DNA from: Caulobacter soli
GTDB taxonomy: Bacteria; Pseudomonadota; Alphaproteobacteria; Caulobacterales; Caulobacteraceae
DNA length: 64,000 bases
Assembly (NCBI RefSeq): GCF_011045195.1
Contig: NZ_CP049199.1
Location: forward strand, 3,720,001 to 3,784,000
Direction: 5' to 3'
In this document: positions 16,781 through 25,228 of the stretch, one piece after another
Position numbering within the stretch: position 1 is the first letter of the stretch
How the letters are laid out: the number at the start of each line of letters is the position of its first letter
Position numbers and translations under genes: made by a program
Notes under the pieces: model-generated
The model's input: only the letters and a program-made list of their open reading frames with translations
The model's database searches: none
What the model was told of the DNA's origin: nothing

Positions 16781-16804
16781 TATTGACCGAACAGTCAGTC
16801 AATA
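16781..16804. promoter_or_regulatory. Candidate TetR operator
   Basis: TATTGAC-N10-GTCAATA is a 7-bp perfect dyad with a 10-base centre, ending 13 bases before the tetR start. TetR-family regulators usually bind palindromes of this size next to their own gene. Autoregulation of the tetR-phyH pair is therefore likely (inference). Confidence 0.6.
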
Positions 16805-16817
16805 TGAGATTTCCGAC

Positions 16818-17444
16818 ATGCCCCAGCCCACGCGACGACGCATGGACCCCGCGCTGCGGCGCGAGCAGATCCTGGACGCGGCCATCCGCCTGATCGGCCA
16901 GCTGGGCTACCAGGGCTTCACCGTGCAGAAGCTGGCCCAGGCCTGCGAGCTGACCAATGGCGGGCTGCTGCACTATTTCGGCTCCAAGGAGCTGCTGCTG
17001 GTCGCCATCCTGGAGGAGCGCGACCGGCGCGAAGCCGCGATCATCCCCGTCGAGCTGGCGGCCCAGCCCGCGACCGCTTCCGAGGCCGAATATTCGCGCG
17101 CGGCGGCCTTGCGCGTCTTCCACGCCATCGTCGCGCGGTCGGTCGCCCAGCCCGAGCTGCTGCGCCTGCTGGTCGTCCTGCAGGCCGAAGCCCTGAACCG
17201 CGACCACCCCGCCCACGCCTATTTCCTGCGGCGCGAGGCTATGGTGCTGGCCGAGTTCGCCAATGTCCTGGCGGGCGAAGTCGGCGTCCCTCGGAACGTG
17301 GCGCGACGGATCCTCGCGGTGATGACGGGGCTGGAGCAGCAATGGCTCCGCGCGGACCAGGGCTTCGACCTGATCGCCGAGTGCGACGCGGCGATCGCCG
17401 CCCTGCTCGATCAGGCCGCCTCGGGAGACCGCCATGACCTATGA
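16818..17444 (+). CDS. TetR-family transcriptional regulator
   Basis: This 208-residue repressor has an N-terminal HTH domain: REQILDAAIRLIGQLGYQGF, TVQKLAQACELTNGGLLHYF, then GSKELLLVAILEERD. The C-terminal ligand domain is alanine-rich and typical. The upstream in-frame ATG at 16758 would run through the operator, so I use ATG 16818. The last 11 bases overlap the start of the phytanoyl-CoA dioxygenase gene, so the two form a translationally coupled pair. The ligand is unknown but is probably related to the dioxygenase substrate. Confidence 0.88.
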   Translation: MPQPTRRRMDPALRREQILDAAIRLIGQLGYQGFTVQKLAQACELTNGGLLHYFGSKELLLVAILEERDRREAAIIPVELAAQPATASEAEYSRAAALRVFHAIVARSVAQPELLRLLVVLQAEALNRDHPAHAYFLRREAMVLAEFANVLAGEVGVPRNVARRILAVMTGLEQQWLRADQGFDLIAECDAAIAALLDQAASGDRHDL

Positions 17445-18651
17445 GCTGGACCGCCGCACGCGGCGCGACGAAGACCGTCGCTTCATCACCCCGGCCGCCT
17501 TCTTCGCCGAGACCTTCCCGGGATTGGCCGCCACCCACGGCCATCTGGTCGCCGAGGGCATGGCCGCGCTCGACGCCCCGCCCCTCACCCTCGAGGTCGA
17601 AGGCGCGGCCTGGACGCTCTCGCGGGTCGGTGACACGATAGAGGTTCGCCATGGTCCGGCGGACGGGGCCCTGCGGATCGCGCTCACGGCGGAACAGTTC
17701 TCGGACTGGGCGCAGAACCAGATCACCTTCAACGGCTTCCTGGTCATGCGAGCGCTGCAGGTCCTGGAAGGCCAGATCCGCGACGTGTCGGTCTGGGATT
17801 CCCTGTGGATCGCCCTGCTCGAAGGCTGGCCGGTCACCGACATGCGCCTGGCCTTCCGCGACCGCCACGGCGTGCCCCTGGACCTGGCCGCCGCCTTCGC
17901 GCCCGACGACGATCCCGCCGACATCGCCCACTTCCTGCGCGAGGCCGGCTATCTGCACCTGAAGGGTTGGCTGAACCCGGCGGATCTGGCCCGCATCAGC
18001 GCCGACATGGACCGCGCCCTGCCCCACTACAGCGAAGGCGACGGCAAGTCGTGGTGGGCGACGCTGAAGGACGGCGCGCGGTGCTGCGTGCGCCTGCAGG
18101 ACTTCGTCGACCACTCGCCGACGACGGCGGCGATCCTGTCCGGCCCGACCTGGGACCGCCTACGCCGGATCGTCGCCGGCCAGGACGTGCTGGCGGAGGT
18201 TCCGGTCGAGGGCCGGGTCATCGAAGCGCTGTTCAAGCCGCTGGGCGTGGCCTCCGGCCCGTCCGACGTGTCGTTCCACCGCGATTGCCACCTGGGCCGT
18301 CACGCCTATGTCTGCTCGCGCCTGACGATCGGGATCCCGCTGACCGCGACGCCCGGAGACAACGGCGGCCTTCGCGTCGTCGCCGGCTCGCACCGCGTGG
18401 CCATGCCGGTCGAGATCGCCAAGACTCGGCCCTACCTGCCGGTGGTGGCCTTGTGCGCCCAGGCCGGCGACCTGACGGTGCACCTGTCGTGCACGCTGCA
18501 CGAGGCGACGCCACCGGTCTTCGCCGAGCGGCAGGTGATGTACACCGAGATCCCGCTGGCTCCGCGCGCGGGCGCCGTCGGGCCGATGGACACCTCCGTG
18601 GGCGAGATCCGCGACCGCATGGACGACATCCACCGCGCGGCGGCGGACTGA
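17434..18651 (+). CDS. Phytanoyl-CoA dioxygenase family protein with N-terminal SCP2-like extension
   Basis: This Fe(II)/2-oxoglutarate-dependent dioxygenase family protein is 405 residues long. The catalytic domain spans about residues 165-395. The first ligands are the HxD motif in SDVSFHRDCHLGRHAY, the distal His is in HLSCTLHEATPP and the 2-oxoglutarate Arg is probably in AERQVMYTEI. Residues 1-160 are extra compared with ordinary PhyH enzymes. The stretch LRIALTAEQFSDWAQNQITF followed by ALQVLEGQIRDVS resembles an SCP2 sterol-carrier fold (weak inference). It is under the preceding TetR gene. Confidence 0.8.
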   Translation: MTYELDRRTRRDEDRRFITPAAFFAETFPGLAATHGHLVAEGMAALDAPPLTLEVEGAAWTLSRVGDTIEVRHGPADGALRIALTAEQFSDWAQNQITFNGFLVMRALQVLEGQIRDVSVWDSLWIALLEGWPVTDMRLAFRDRHGVPLDLAAAFAPDDDPADIAHFLREAGYLHLKGWLNPADLARISADMDRALPHYSEGDGKSWWATLKDGARCCVRLQDFVDHSPTTAAILSGPTWDRLRRIVAGQDVLAEVPVEGRVIEALFKPLGVASGPSDVSFHRDCHLGRHAYVCSRLTIGIPLTATPGDNGGLRVVAGSHRVAMPVEIAKTRPYLPVVALCAQAGDLTVHLSCTLHEATPPVFAERQVMYTEIPLAPRAGAVGPMDTSVGEIRDRMDDIHRAAAD

Positions 18652-18660
18652 CGCCCCGCC

Positions 18661-19131
18661 CTATTCCAGATAGTCCAGCGGCAGGGCCGTGGCGTCCTTG
18701 ATCGTCTCCAGCACGAAGCTGGAGCGGATGTCCTTGACCGCCGGCATCTTCAGCAGGCGCTTCATGGTGAAGTCGGCATAGGCGTCGAGGCTGGGGGCCA
18801 CCACGCGCAGCAGGTAGTCGTAGCCGCCGGTCATGGCGTGGCAGCCCACCACCATCGGCTCGCGCCGCACGGCGTCGGCGAAGGCCTCGGCCGCGGTCTC
18901 GCTGTGGCGATCGACCTGGACCTCGACATAGGCCAGCAGGTCCAGCCGCGCCTTGCGCCGGTCCAGCAGCGCCACATAGCCGGCGATCAGGCCCGAGGCC
19001 TCCAACTGTTTGACCCGCCGCAGGCACGGACTGGGCGACAGGCCGACCCGCTCGGCCAGCTCGACGTTCGTGACCGAGCTGTCCTGCTGGAGGATCTCGA
19101 GGATCTTCCGATCGGCGCGATTGAGCTTCAT
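18661..19131 (-). CDS. Lrp/AsnC-family transcriptional regulator
   Basis: This 156-residue regulator has an N-terminal HTH domain (LNRADRKILEILQQDSSVTN, VELAERVGLSPSPCLRRVKQ) and a C-terminal RAM/AsnC ligand domain (VEVQVDRHSETAAEAF, VVGCHAMTGGYDYLLRVVAP). Lrp-type proteins sense amino acids and bind as dimers to octamers. ATG 19131 aligns with the family start. Its nearness to the tyrosine operon suggests, without proving, a role in controlling amino acid catabolism. It is convergent with the dioxygenase gene (9 bases apart). Confidence 0.92.
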   Translation of the reverse strand: MKLNRADRKILEILQQDSSVTNVELAERVGLSPSPCLRRVKQLEASGLIAGYVALLDRRKARLDLLAYVEVQVDRHSETAAEAFADAVRREPMVVGCHAMTGGYDYLLRVVAPSLDAYADFTMKRLLKMPAVKDIRSSFVLETIKDATALPLDYLE

Positions 19132-19268
19132 AGTGACCGATTTTCCGAGAGGCTTGGCAGAATACGGCGATCCTAGCGCTATTGCACGACGCGCGACACC
19201 GGAGCCTTGGGGCAGGCAGGGCGTTGGCACCGGGAGGCTCAAGCCGCCTCGTCACGGAGAACCCCACC

Positions 19269-19538
19269 ATGCGCATAGCCCTGTTGATTTCCGCCTCGAT
19301 CGCCGGCCTGTCACTGATGGCCTGCTCGCAAAAGACCGAAGACCACGCCGGCGCGGCCGCCAACCAAGCCGGCGCCGCCACGGCCTCGGCCGCCCAGGAC
19401 ACCGCCAACAACGTCAATGCGGCGGCCGCCAACACCGCCGCGGCGACGGACAAGGCCGCTGACAACACCGCCGACGCGGTCGGCGCCGCGGAGCGCAAGA
19501 CCGACGCCGCCGCCGATGCGGCCGCCAAGACCCACTAG
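19269..19538 (+). CDS. Small alanine-rich lipoprotein
   Basis: This 89-residue protein has a type II signal peptide with the lipobox LMAC (Cys19), so it is lipidated and inserted in a membrane. The mature part is nearly all Ala, Asp, Lys, Asn and Thr in a repeating AANTAAATDKAADNTADAVG pattern that would form an amphipathic helix, similar to entericidin and other small stress lipoproteins. GGAG lies about 10 bases upstream of ATG 19269. Function is unknown. Its own hairpin follows the stop. Confidence 0.8.
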   Translation: MRIALLISASIAGLSLMACSQKTEDHAGAAANQAGAATASAAQDTANNVNAAAANTAAATDKAADNTADAVGAAERKTDAAADAAAKTH

Positions 19539-19547
19539 CACCCGGCC

Positions 19548-19573
19548 GAGGGCAGGCGCGAACGCCTGCCCTC
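19548..19573 (+). terminator. Hairpin downstream of the lipoprotein gene
   Basis: GAGGGCAGGCG-CGAA-CGCCTGCCCTC is a perfect 11-bp stem 9 bases after the stop codon. It lacks a U-tract, so it may stabilise the 3' end or work with the adjacent hairpin. Confidence 0.55.
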
Positions 19574-19580
19574 GAAGCGC

Positions 19581-19615
19581 ATAAACAAAACCCCCGGAGC
19601 TTTCGCCCCGGGGGT
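19581..19615 (-). terminator. Terminator of the ftsZ transcript
   Basis: Read on the minus strand, CCCCCGG ... CCGGGGG (stem 19591-19597 / 19608-19614) is followed by TTTTGTTTAT. It lies about 50 bases beyond the ftsZ stop. The ftsZ 3' untranslated region also contains two copies of the 9-mer TACGCTTAC (plus-strand reading) separated by three bases. Confidence 0.85.
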
Positions 19616-19665
19616 CTCGGTTACGCTTACAGGTACGCTTACTAACGTCGAGCCTTGGGCTCTTT

Positions 19666-21201
19666 TCAGTTGGCCAGGCGGCGCAGGAAGGACGGGATCT
19701 CCAGATCCTCGCCTTCGTCGGTCGTCGGCTGGTCCAGCGGCTGCAGCTGCGGACGGGCCGAGCCCGACTGACGCGGCTGCTGGGCCGGTTGTTGCTCGTA
19801 GCGCTGCTGGCGGCCACCACCGAACAGGCTCATCCAGCCGCTCGACTTCTGGGCGCGGCGGTCGTCGTAGGTTTCGCTGTACAGCGGCTCCTCGTCGACG
19901 CCGGCCTCGGCGACCAGCGGGTCGACGATGCGGGTGACGCGCGGCGCCGGGGCGGCGATGCGGGGCTCTTCCATCACCGGCTCTTCGAAGTGCAGGTCTT
20001 CCTGGGCTTCGGCGACCGGGGCGGGTTCTTCATAGACCGGTTCCGGCGCGTACGAGGCGACGGGAGCCGGACGCTCGATCGGACGCGGCTCGTAGCGCAT
20101 GCCCGGGCGGGTCGTTTCAGCCGTGGTCGGCGCAGGCGCCGGAGCGGCTTGCGGCGCGGCCGGACGGGTCTCGGCGATCAGCGGCTGGGCCGTGGTGTTG
20201 CGCGAGACGGGCTTCGGCTCGATCTGGGCGATGGAGGCGCCGTCCATGCCGGTGGCGACCACCGACACGCGGATCACGCCGTCCAGCGACGGGTCGAAGG
20301 CGGCGCCGAAGATGATGTTGGCTTCCGGGTCGACCTGGTCCGAGATCGCGTTGGCGGCCTCGTCGACTTCCAGCAGAGTCATGTCCATGCCGCCGGTCAC
20401 GTTGACCAGCACGGCCTTGGCGCCCTTCAGCGAGACTTCGTCCAGCAGCGGGTTGGCGATGGCGTTCTGGGCGGCCATCAGGGCGCGGTCTTCGCCGGTG
20501 CCCTCGCCGGTGCCCATCATCGCCTTGCCCATCTCGGTCATGACCGTGCGGACGTCGGCGAAGTCAAGGTTGATCAGGCCCGGCAGGACCATCAGGTCGG
20601 TGATCGAACGAACGCCCGAGTGCAGCACCTGGTCGGCCATGCCGAAGGCTTCGGCGAAGGTCGTGCGCTCGTTGGCGACGCGGAACAGGTTCTGGTTCGG
20701 AATGACGATCAGGGTGTCGACATAGCGTTGCAGCTCACCGATGCCGGCGTCGGCCAGACGCATGCGGTGACGGCCTTCGAAGTGGAAGGGCTTGGTGACC
20801 ACGCCGACGGTCAGGATGCCACGCTCGCGAGCGCACTTGGCGATGATCGGGGCCGCGCCGGTGCCGGTGCCGCCGCCCATGCCGGCGGTGATGAACACCA
20901 TGTGCGCGCCGTCCAGGTGCTCGCCGATCTCGGGGAAGCTCTCCTCGGCGGCGCTCATGCCGACTTCGGGGTGAGCGCCCGCGCCCAGACCCTGGGTCAC
21001 TTGCACGCCGAGCTGGATGCGACGGTCGGTCTTGGCGAACTGGAGCTGTTGCGCGTCGGTGTTGGCCACCACGAACTCAACACCCTCGAGGCCAGCCTCG
21101 ATCATGTTGTTGACAGCATTGCCACCGGCGCCACCAACGCCGAACACCACGATACGCGGCTTCAGTTCAGTGGTACGCGGCGCGGAAAGAGAAATAGCCA
21201 T
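19666..21201 (-). CDS. ftsZ: Cell division GTPase FtsZ
   Basis: FtsZ polymerises into the cytokinetic ring on the inner membrane. The 511-residue product has the GTPase domain at about residues 14-320, with the tubulin signature GGGTGTG at 109-115 and the synergy-loop [15 protein letters not shown]. It has an unusually long Pro/Ala/Glu-rich intrinsically disordered linker (about 320-495) and ends in the conserved C-terminal peptide [11 protein letters not shown], which binds FtsA and other partners. The long linker is a Caulobacter/alphaproteobacterial trait. It has its own regulatory region upstream (21300-21394) and a terminator. Confidence 0.98.
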   Translation of the reverse strand: MAISLSAPRTTELKPRIVVFGVGGAGGNAVNNMIEAGLEGVEFVVANTDAQQLQFAKTDRRIQLGVQVTQGLGAGAHPEVGMSAAEESFPEIGEHLDGAHMVFITAGMGGGTGTGAAPIIAKCARERGILTVGVVTKPFHFEGRHRMRLADAGIGELQRYVDTLIVIPNQNLFRVANERTTFAEAFGMADQVLHSGVRSITDLMVLPGLINLDFADVRTVMTEMGKAMMGTGEGTGEDRALMAAQNAIANPLLDEVSLKGAKAVLVNVTGGMDMTLLEVDEAANAISDQVDPEANIIFGAAFDPSLDGVIRVSVVATGMDGASIAQIEPKPVSRNTTAQPLIAETRPAAPQAAPAPAPTTAETTRPGMRYEPRPIERPAPVASYAPEPVYEEPAPVAEAQEDLHFEEPVMEEPRIAAPAPRVTRIVDPLVAEAGVDEEPLYSETYDDRRAQKSSGWMSLFGGGRQQRYEQQPAQQPRQSGSARPQLQPLDQPTTDEGEDLEIPSFLRRLAN

Positions 21202-21299
21202 GGGACCCTCGCGTCCTAAACGCCGAATTCGTCAACTACCGAGCGGATCAACCGCCGGGAGTCATCTCGACGATCGGGTTAACAGAACAACCACCAACC

Positions 21300-21394
21300 T
21301 TAATCGGTGGTTAACTCCATAAAGTGAGTCGGCCTCGGGTCGACCCCAAACAGGCTGGAAAAATCCAGTTATCCAAAGGAATCACTGGGGATTC
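21300..21394 (-). promoter_or_regulatory. ftsZ control region: CtrA box, GANTC sites, DnaA-like box
   Basis: TTAA-TCGGTGG-TTAAC (21300-21315) is an exact CtrA consensus. GANTC sites occur at 21326-21330, 21379-21383 and 21390-21394, and a DnaA-like TTATCCAAA at 21369-21377. In C. crescentus, ftsZ is repressed by CtrA, activated through DnaA and stimulated by CcrM methylation (established knowledge). The sites lie 100-195 bases upstream of the start codon. Confidence 0.8.
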
Positions 21395-21611
21395 CGAAGG
21401 TTCCCGAGGGTACCCAAAACCCTCGTGCGGCGGAACGCCGCTGACCCGAAAAGCCTTGATAAAAGCCGTTTTCGAGCCCCTCGAAACTGCGCCTTTAGGT
21501 CTTTCCGACACTTAGATCGTAAACGCTTATGCTTAAGTTCTGGTAAGACTTGGCGGCTTTTCTTGCCGAGACGGGCAAGACGAAAAAATTGTGACGTTCA
21601 CAAAATTTTAC

Positions 21612-21635
21612 AGTCGCGCGCCGGAGCGCGCGACT
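21612..21635 (-). terminator. Strong hairpin between ftsA and ftsZ
   Basis: AGTCGCGCGC-CGGA-GCGCGCGACT is a perfect 10-bp stem. On the minus strand it is followed by GTAAAATTTTGTG, moderately U-rich, and so may end the ftsQ-ftsA transcript before the ftsZ promoter. A second dyad TTGTGA-CGT-TCACAA lies beside it at 21589-21604. Confidence 0.5.
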
Positions 21636-21671
21636 CAGCCAAGCTTGCTGGTGACAGGCCGCTCCCCAAGA

Positions 21672-21922
21672 CCCTCTCTCTTAGTAGAGAGGGAGGGGCC
21701 CATGGCGAAGCCATGGGAGGGTGAGAGGTTACGCTCTCACCGAACGAAGCGCGGCTGTTCAGCGGATATGCGGATAGCCGACTAGCAGGCGGTGACAGGC
21801 CACACCCGTACCTTGACGTCTCGAAAATCCGGCGGAAACGCGGGGATTTGCCCGCCAACGGTGAAACCTCTCACCCTCCCACCGCTTCGCGGCGGGCCCC
21901 TCCCTCTCTCAAAGAGAGAGGG
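21672..21922. repeat. Inverted pair of REP-like elements in the ftsA-ftsZ gap
   Basis: A 59-base unit (21672-21730) and its inverted counterpart (21865-21922) match along almost their whole length. Each has two internal hairpins: a CCCTCTCTC / GAGAGAGGG-type stem and a CCCATGGC / GCCATGGG-type stem. In the second unit the inner stem differs in sequence but keeps pairing, that is, compensatory change. The 134 bases between hold no recognised gene. The gap from 21202 to 21939 holds only regulatory and repeat sequence. Confidence 0.8.
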
Positions 21923-21939
21923 TTTTGGTCAGCGCCTGA

Positions 21940-23265
21940 TCAGAGGTTATCGCGCAACCACGCCGCGGCCTTGGCGACCGGGCTGGCGTTAGGATCCATC
22001 GGGCGCTTGCGGATCGCCGCCCCGGCCAGGGCCTTGGGCGAGACGACTTCGCGCGGGCCAAAGGCCGTGCGGTGCAGGACGCCGGCGGCGGCGCAGAACG
22101 CCGGACCCGACGCGGCGTCGGCCAGGTGCGGCACCCGGCGCGGACGGCCCAGGCGGACCGGACGGTCGAACACCCTCACGGCCACTTCGCGCACGCCCGC
22201 CAGCTGGCTGGCGCCGCCCGTCAGGACGATGCCGGCGCCGGGCTCGACGGGCGCGCCCGAGGCCTTCAGGCGCTCGCGCAGCAGTTCCAGGGTCTCTTCG
22301 ACGCGCGGCTGGATGATGCCCTTCAGCAGGCTGCGGGGCGCGATCACCTGACCCGCGCCCGGATCGTCGCCGCGCGGCGGGGCCTCGATCATCTCGCGGT
22401 CCTCGTTGGCCGAGGCGATGGCGCTGCCGTGCAGGGTCTTGATGCGCTCGGCGCCGGCGACCGAGGTCTGTAGGCCACGGGCGATGTCCTGCGTCACGTG
22501 CCCGCCGCCGACGGCCAGACTGTCGACGTGGCACAGGGCGCCGTTGTTGAACACGGCCACCGAGGTCGAACCGCCGCCCATGTCGATGCAGACCGCGCCC
22601 AGGTCCATTTCGTCCTCTTCCAGGGCCGCCAGGGCCGAGGCGAAGGGCGCGGCGACCACGCCCTCGAACGACAGGTGAGCGCGCTCGACGCAGTGAGCCA
22701 GGGTGTGGAAGACGTTCTCGTTGATCGAGACGACCAGCAGCTCGAGCCCCAGGGCGCGGCCGAACATGGCGCGCGGGTCACGGATGCCGCGCTGGCCGTC
22801 CACCGACCAGGCAATCGGCAGCAGGTGGATCGGCTTGCGGCCGGGAATGCGGACCTGGGCCAGGGCCGAGGCGATGGCGCGCGACAGGTCGCCGTCGCCG
22901 ATCGGACGGGCCCCCAGCGACACCTGGGTGTGGACGCGGTGGCTGGCCAGCTGGCCGCCGGCCGTGCAGACCGAAACACCCTGGACGTTGACGCCGGCCA
23001 CGGTCTCGGCGCGTTCGACGGCCTGGGCGATGGCTTGGGCCGCTTCGTCCAGATTGACGATCGCCCCGCCGCGCACGCCACGCGACTGCACATAGCCGAC
23101 GCCGGCCGTGGTCAGGGTGCGGTTGTCGCGATGGATGCCATCGGCCTTCATGATGAAGCAGGTGACCTTGGACGCGCCAAGGTCGACGGCCGCGACCGCC
23201 GGCTGACGCACGAGCGTCGCCTTCAAGCCTTCACGGGCTTGTTTCCGGTCATCCAGTCGCGACAT
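21940..23265 (-). CDS. ftsA: Cell division protein FtsA
   Basis: FtsA is the actin-like protein that tethers FtsZ to the membrane. The 441-residue product has the actin fold: phosphate-1 loop AVDLGASKVTCFIM near residue 25, the FtsA 1C subdomain with SINENVFHTLAHCVERAHLS, phosphate-2 VCIDMGGGSTSVAVF, the adenosine loop IVLTGGASQLAGV, and a C-terminal amphipathic helix (SPVAKAAAWLRDNL). ATG 23265 is preceded by GAGGTGA, so it is preferred to GTG 23286. It lies 31 bases after ftsQ. Confidence 0.96.
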   Translation of the reverse strand: MSRLDDRKQAREGLKATLVRQPAVAAVDLGASKVTCFIMKADGIHRDNRTLTTAGVGYVQSRGVRGGAIVNLDEAAQAIAQAVERAETVAGVNVQGVSVCTAGGQLASHRVHTQVSLGARPIGDGDLSRAIASALAQVRIPGRKPIHLLPIAWSVDGQRGIRDPRAMFGRALGLELLVVSINENVFHTLAHCVERAHLSFEGVVAAPFASALAALEEDEMDLGAVCIDMGGGSTSVAVFNNGALCHVDSLAVGGGHVTQDIARGLQTSVAGAERIKTLHGSAIASANEDREMIEAPPRGDDPGAGQVIAPRSLLKGIIQPRVEETLELLRERLKASGAPVEPGAGIVLTGGASQLAGVREVAVRVFDRPVRLGRPRRVPHLADAASGPAFCAAAGVLHRTAFGPREVVSPKALAGAAIRKRPMDPNASPVAKAAAWLRDNL

Positions 23266-23296
23266 CGCTACAGTCACCTCACACACAAATTCATAA

Positions 23297-24208
23297 TCAG
23301 GCCCCGCCGGCCACGGGCTGCCCGGGCAGCACCGCGTCGCGAGGCCTCACGGCCACCATTTCGGGATCACGCAGATCGATGCGCGCGAAACCGAGATCGA
23401 GGATTCGTTGTCGTTGATCGAGTTGATCCAATTGAATCAGCGCGGACTCTTCGTCAATGGCCGGAAGCTGGATCAGCGAACCATCTTTCAAGCGAAGGTC
23501 CCAGCGACGGTCGTCGACCCGCACCAGGGCCTCCAGACGGTCGCGCAGGCGCGGCCGCGCATTGACGGCCGGCAGGATGGCGCCGGCGGCCTGGTCGGCG
23601 CCCTGCCCCACCACCAGCGGCAGCTGCGGGAAGCGCGCGGCGTCGGCCTCGCGGATGATGCGGCCTTCGCCGTCGATCACCCGCATCGCGCCGGAATGCT
23701 GCCAGACGGCCAGGGCCGGGCGCTCCTCGACGGAGATGAAGACGGTGTCGGGCAGCAGGCGCACGACCTTGGCCGACTTGACCCAGCCCACGCCCTCGAC
23801 GCGGGTGCGCAGGTCGGCCAGGTCCATACCCAGGGTCGGCTGGTCCTTGTACAGGGCCGTGGCGTTGAGGATGTCGGCCTTCGCCATCGGCGAGGCGCCC
23901 TCGATGTGCACGGTCTTGAGCTTGAAGCCCATGTCGGCGAACTCGCCGTCCACGCCGCGGCCCATGGCGGCGCCCAGGCGCTCGATCCGATGGCCGGTGG
24001 CCAGGGTGGCGACCAGGGCGATAACCAGCGCGCCGCCGGCCACGGTCAGGGCGAGCTTGGGCGAAACGCCCACGCCCCCACGCGCGGCTTGCAGTTTCCC
24101 GGCCGCCGGCGCGGGTCCCCGCGCGGTCGGTCGAGCCTTCGGACTTGCGGGCGCTTCGGCCCGGGGGCGCGTTGGCTTACGCGGTCCCCCCCGCACTACC
24201 GCGGGCAT
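23297..24208 (-). CDS. ftsQ: Cell division protein FtsQ
   Basis: FtsQ is a bitopic divisome protein that recruits FtsL and FtsB. The 303-residue product has a basic Pro/Ala-rich cytoplasmic N-terminus (residues 1-48), one transmembrane helix (about 50-70, LALTVAGGALVIALVATLAT), a POTRA domain (FKLKTVHIEGASPMAKADIL, GWVKSAKVVRLLPDTVFISV) and the beta domain FtsQ. It starts inside the end of ddl (32-base overlap), so the two are coupled. Confidence 0.95.
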   Translation of the reverse strand: MPAVVRGGPRKPTRPRAEAPASPKARPTARGPAPAAGKLQAARGGVGVSPKLALTVAGGALVIALVATLATGHRIERLGAAMGRGVDGEFADMGFKLKTVHIEGASPMAKADILNATALYKDQPTLGMDLADLRTRVEGVGWVKSAKVVRLLPDTVFISVEERPALAVWQHSGAMRVIDGEGRIIREADAARFPQLPLVVGQGADQAAGAILPAVNARPRLRDRLEALVRVDDRRWDLRLKDGSLIQLPAIDEESALIQLDQLDQRQRILDLGFARIDLRDPEMVAVRPRDAVLPGQPVAGGA

Positions 24209-25133
24209 AAGCGTCCTCCACGATCCAGAACACTAAACGATCAAACGAAACGCCGGTGTGGTCCGCCTGCTCGGGAACGAGCGAAGTGGGTGTCATGCCA
24301 GGCTGCGTATTGACCTCCAAAAGGACCAGAAGGTCGTTAATTCCGTCATAACGGAAGTCGGCCCGAGTCACACCTCGGCAACCAAGAATTGTATGGCCAA
24401 GCTCCGCGGCGCGCAGGGCCCGATCCCTTACGGCGTCCGGAATCGGGGCGGGAAGAACGTGGATCGAGCCGCCGTCCGCGTACTTGGCGTTGTAGTCATA
24501 AAAACCTGTGGACGAGCGGATTTCGGTGACCGCCAGGGCCCGTGGACCCGTTGCCTGGCCCAGGACGGCGACCGAAAGCTCGATCCCCGGCACGAACGGC
24601 TCGACCATCACCTGGTCGCCGAACGTCCAGTCCGGCGCCGCCAGCTCGCGCGGCGGAGCGTTGGCGCCTTCGGGCACGATGAACACCCCGACCGACGAGC
24701 CCTCGGCGTTGGGCTTCACCACATAGGGCGGCTGCATCACATGGTCGCGGGCGACATCGTGTCGGCTGTAAAGCCCGCCGCCGGGAACCAGGATCCCCGC
24801 CGCCGCCAGCACGGCCTTGGACCTGGCCTTGTCCATGGCCAAGGCCGAGGCCAGGACGCCGGAGTGGGTGTAGGCCAGGCCCAGGGTCTCCAACACGCCC
24901 TGCACGCAGCCGTCCTCGCCCCACCGACCGTGCAGGCCGTTGAAGACCAGGTCGGGCTTCAGCGCGGTCAGGACCTGGGCGATATCGGAACCAGGATCGA
25001 CACGGCTGACCCGCGCGCCCAGCCGTTCCAAGGCGTCGGCATAGGCCGCGCCGGTGGTCAGGCTGACCTCCCGCTCGGCCGAGGGGCCGCCGAGGAGGAC
25101 GACGATATGCTGGTTGGCGAGGGGCTGGGTCAT
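24177..25133 (-). CDS. ddl: D-alanine--D-alanine ligase
   Basis: Ddl joins two D-Ala with ATP to make the terminal dipeptide of the peptidoglycan stem. The 318-residue product has an ATP-grasp fold: VLLGGPSAEREVSLTTG at the N-terminus, FNGLHGRWGEDGCVQGVLE, the ATP loop PPYVVKPNAEGSSVGVFIV, and VLLEVNTQPGMTPTSLVPEQ. ATG 25133 is chosen because the upstream 29 codons run through a hairpin and are not conserved. It overlaps ftsQ by 32 bases. Confidence 0.96.
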   Translation of the reverse strand: MTQPLANQHIVVLLGGPSAEREVSLTTGAAYADALERLGARVSRVDPGSDIAQVLTALKPDLVFNGLHGRWGEDGCVQGVLETLGLAYTHSGVLASALAMDKARSKAVLAAAGILVPGGGLYSRHDVARDHVMQPPYVVKPNAEGSSVGVFIVPEGANAPPRELAAPDWTFGDQVMVEPFVPGIELSVAVLGQATGPRALAVTEIRSSTGFYDYNAKYADGGSIHVLPAPIPDAVRDRALRAAELGHTILGCRGVTRADFRYDGINDLLVLLEVNTQPGMTPTSLVPEQADHTGVSFDRLVFWIVEDAYARGSAGGTA

Positions 25134-25194
25134 GGACCGCAGCGGTAGCGGGGCGATGTGGAGCGACGAGGGAGCGGCGGCGCCGTTTTCGTGA

Positions 25195-25217
25195 ACCCTC
25201 TCCCATAGGGAGAGGGT
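25195..25217. repeat. Short perfect hairpin upstream of ddl
   Basis: ACCCTCTCCC-ATA-GGGAGAGGGT is a perfect 10-bp stem in the gap between the peptidase gene and ddl. It belongs to the same CCCTCTC family as the elements at 16711 and 21672. Confidence 0.65.
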
Positions 25218-25228
25218 CAAGGAAAGAC

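Noticed and set aside
21612..21922. Prophage or insertion-sequence remnant between ftsA and ftsZ
   Set aside because: No transposase or integrase sequence and no target-site duplication; only REP-like inverted repeats.
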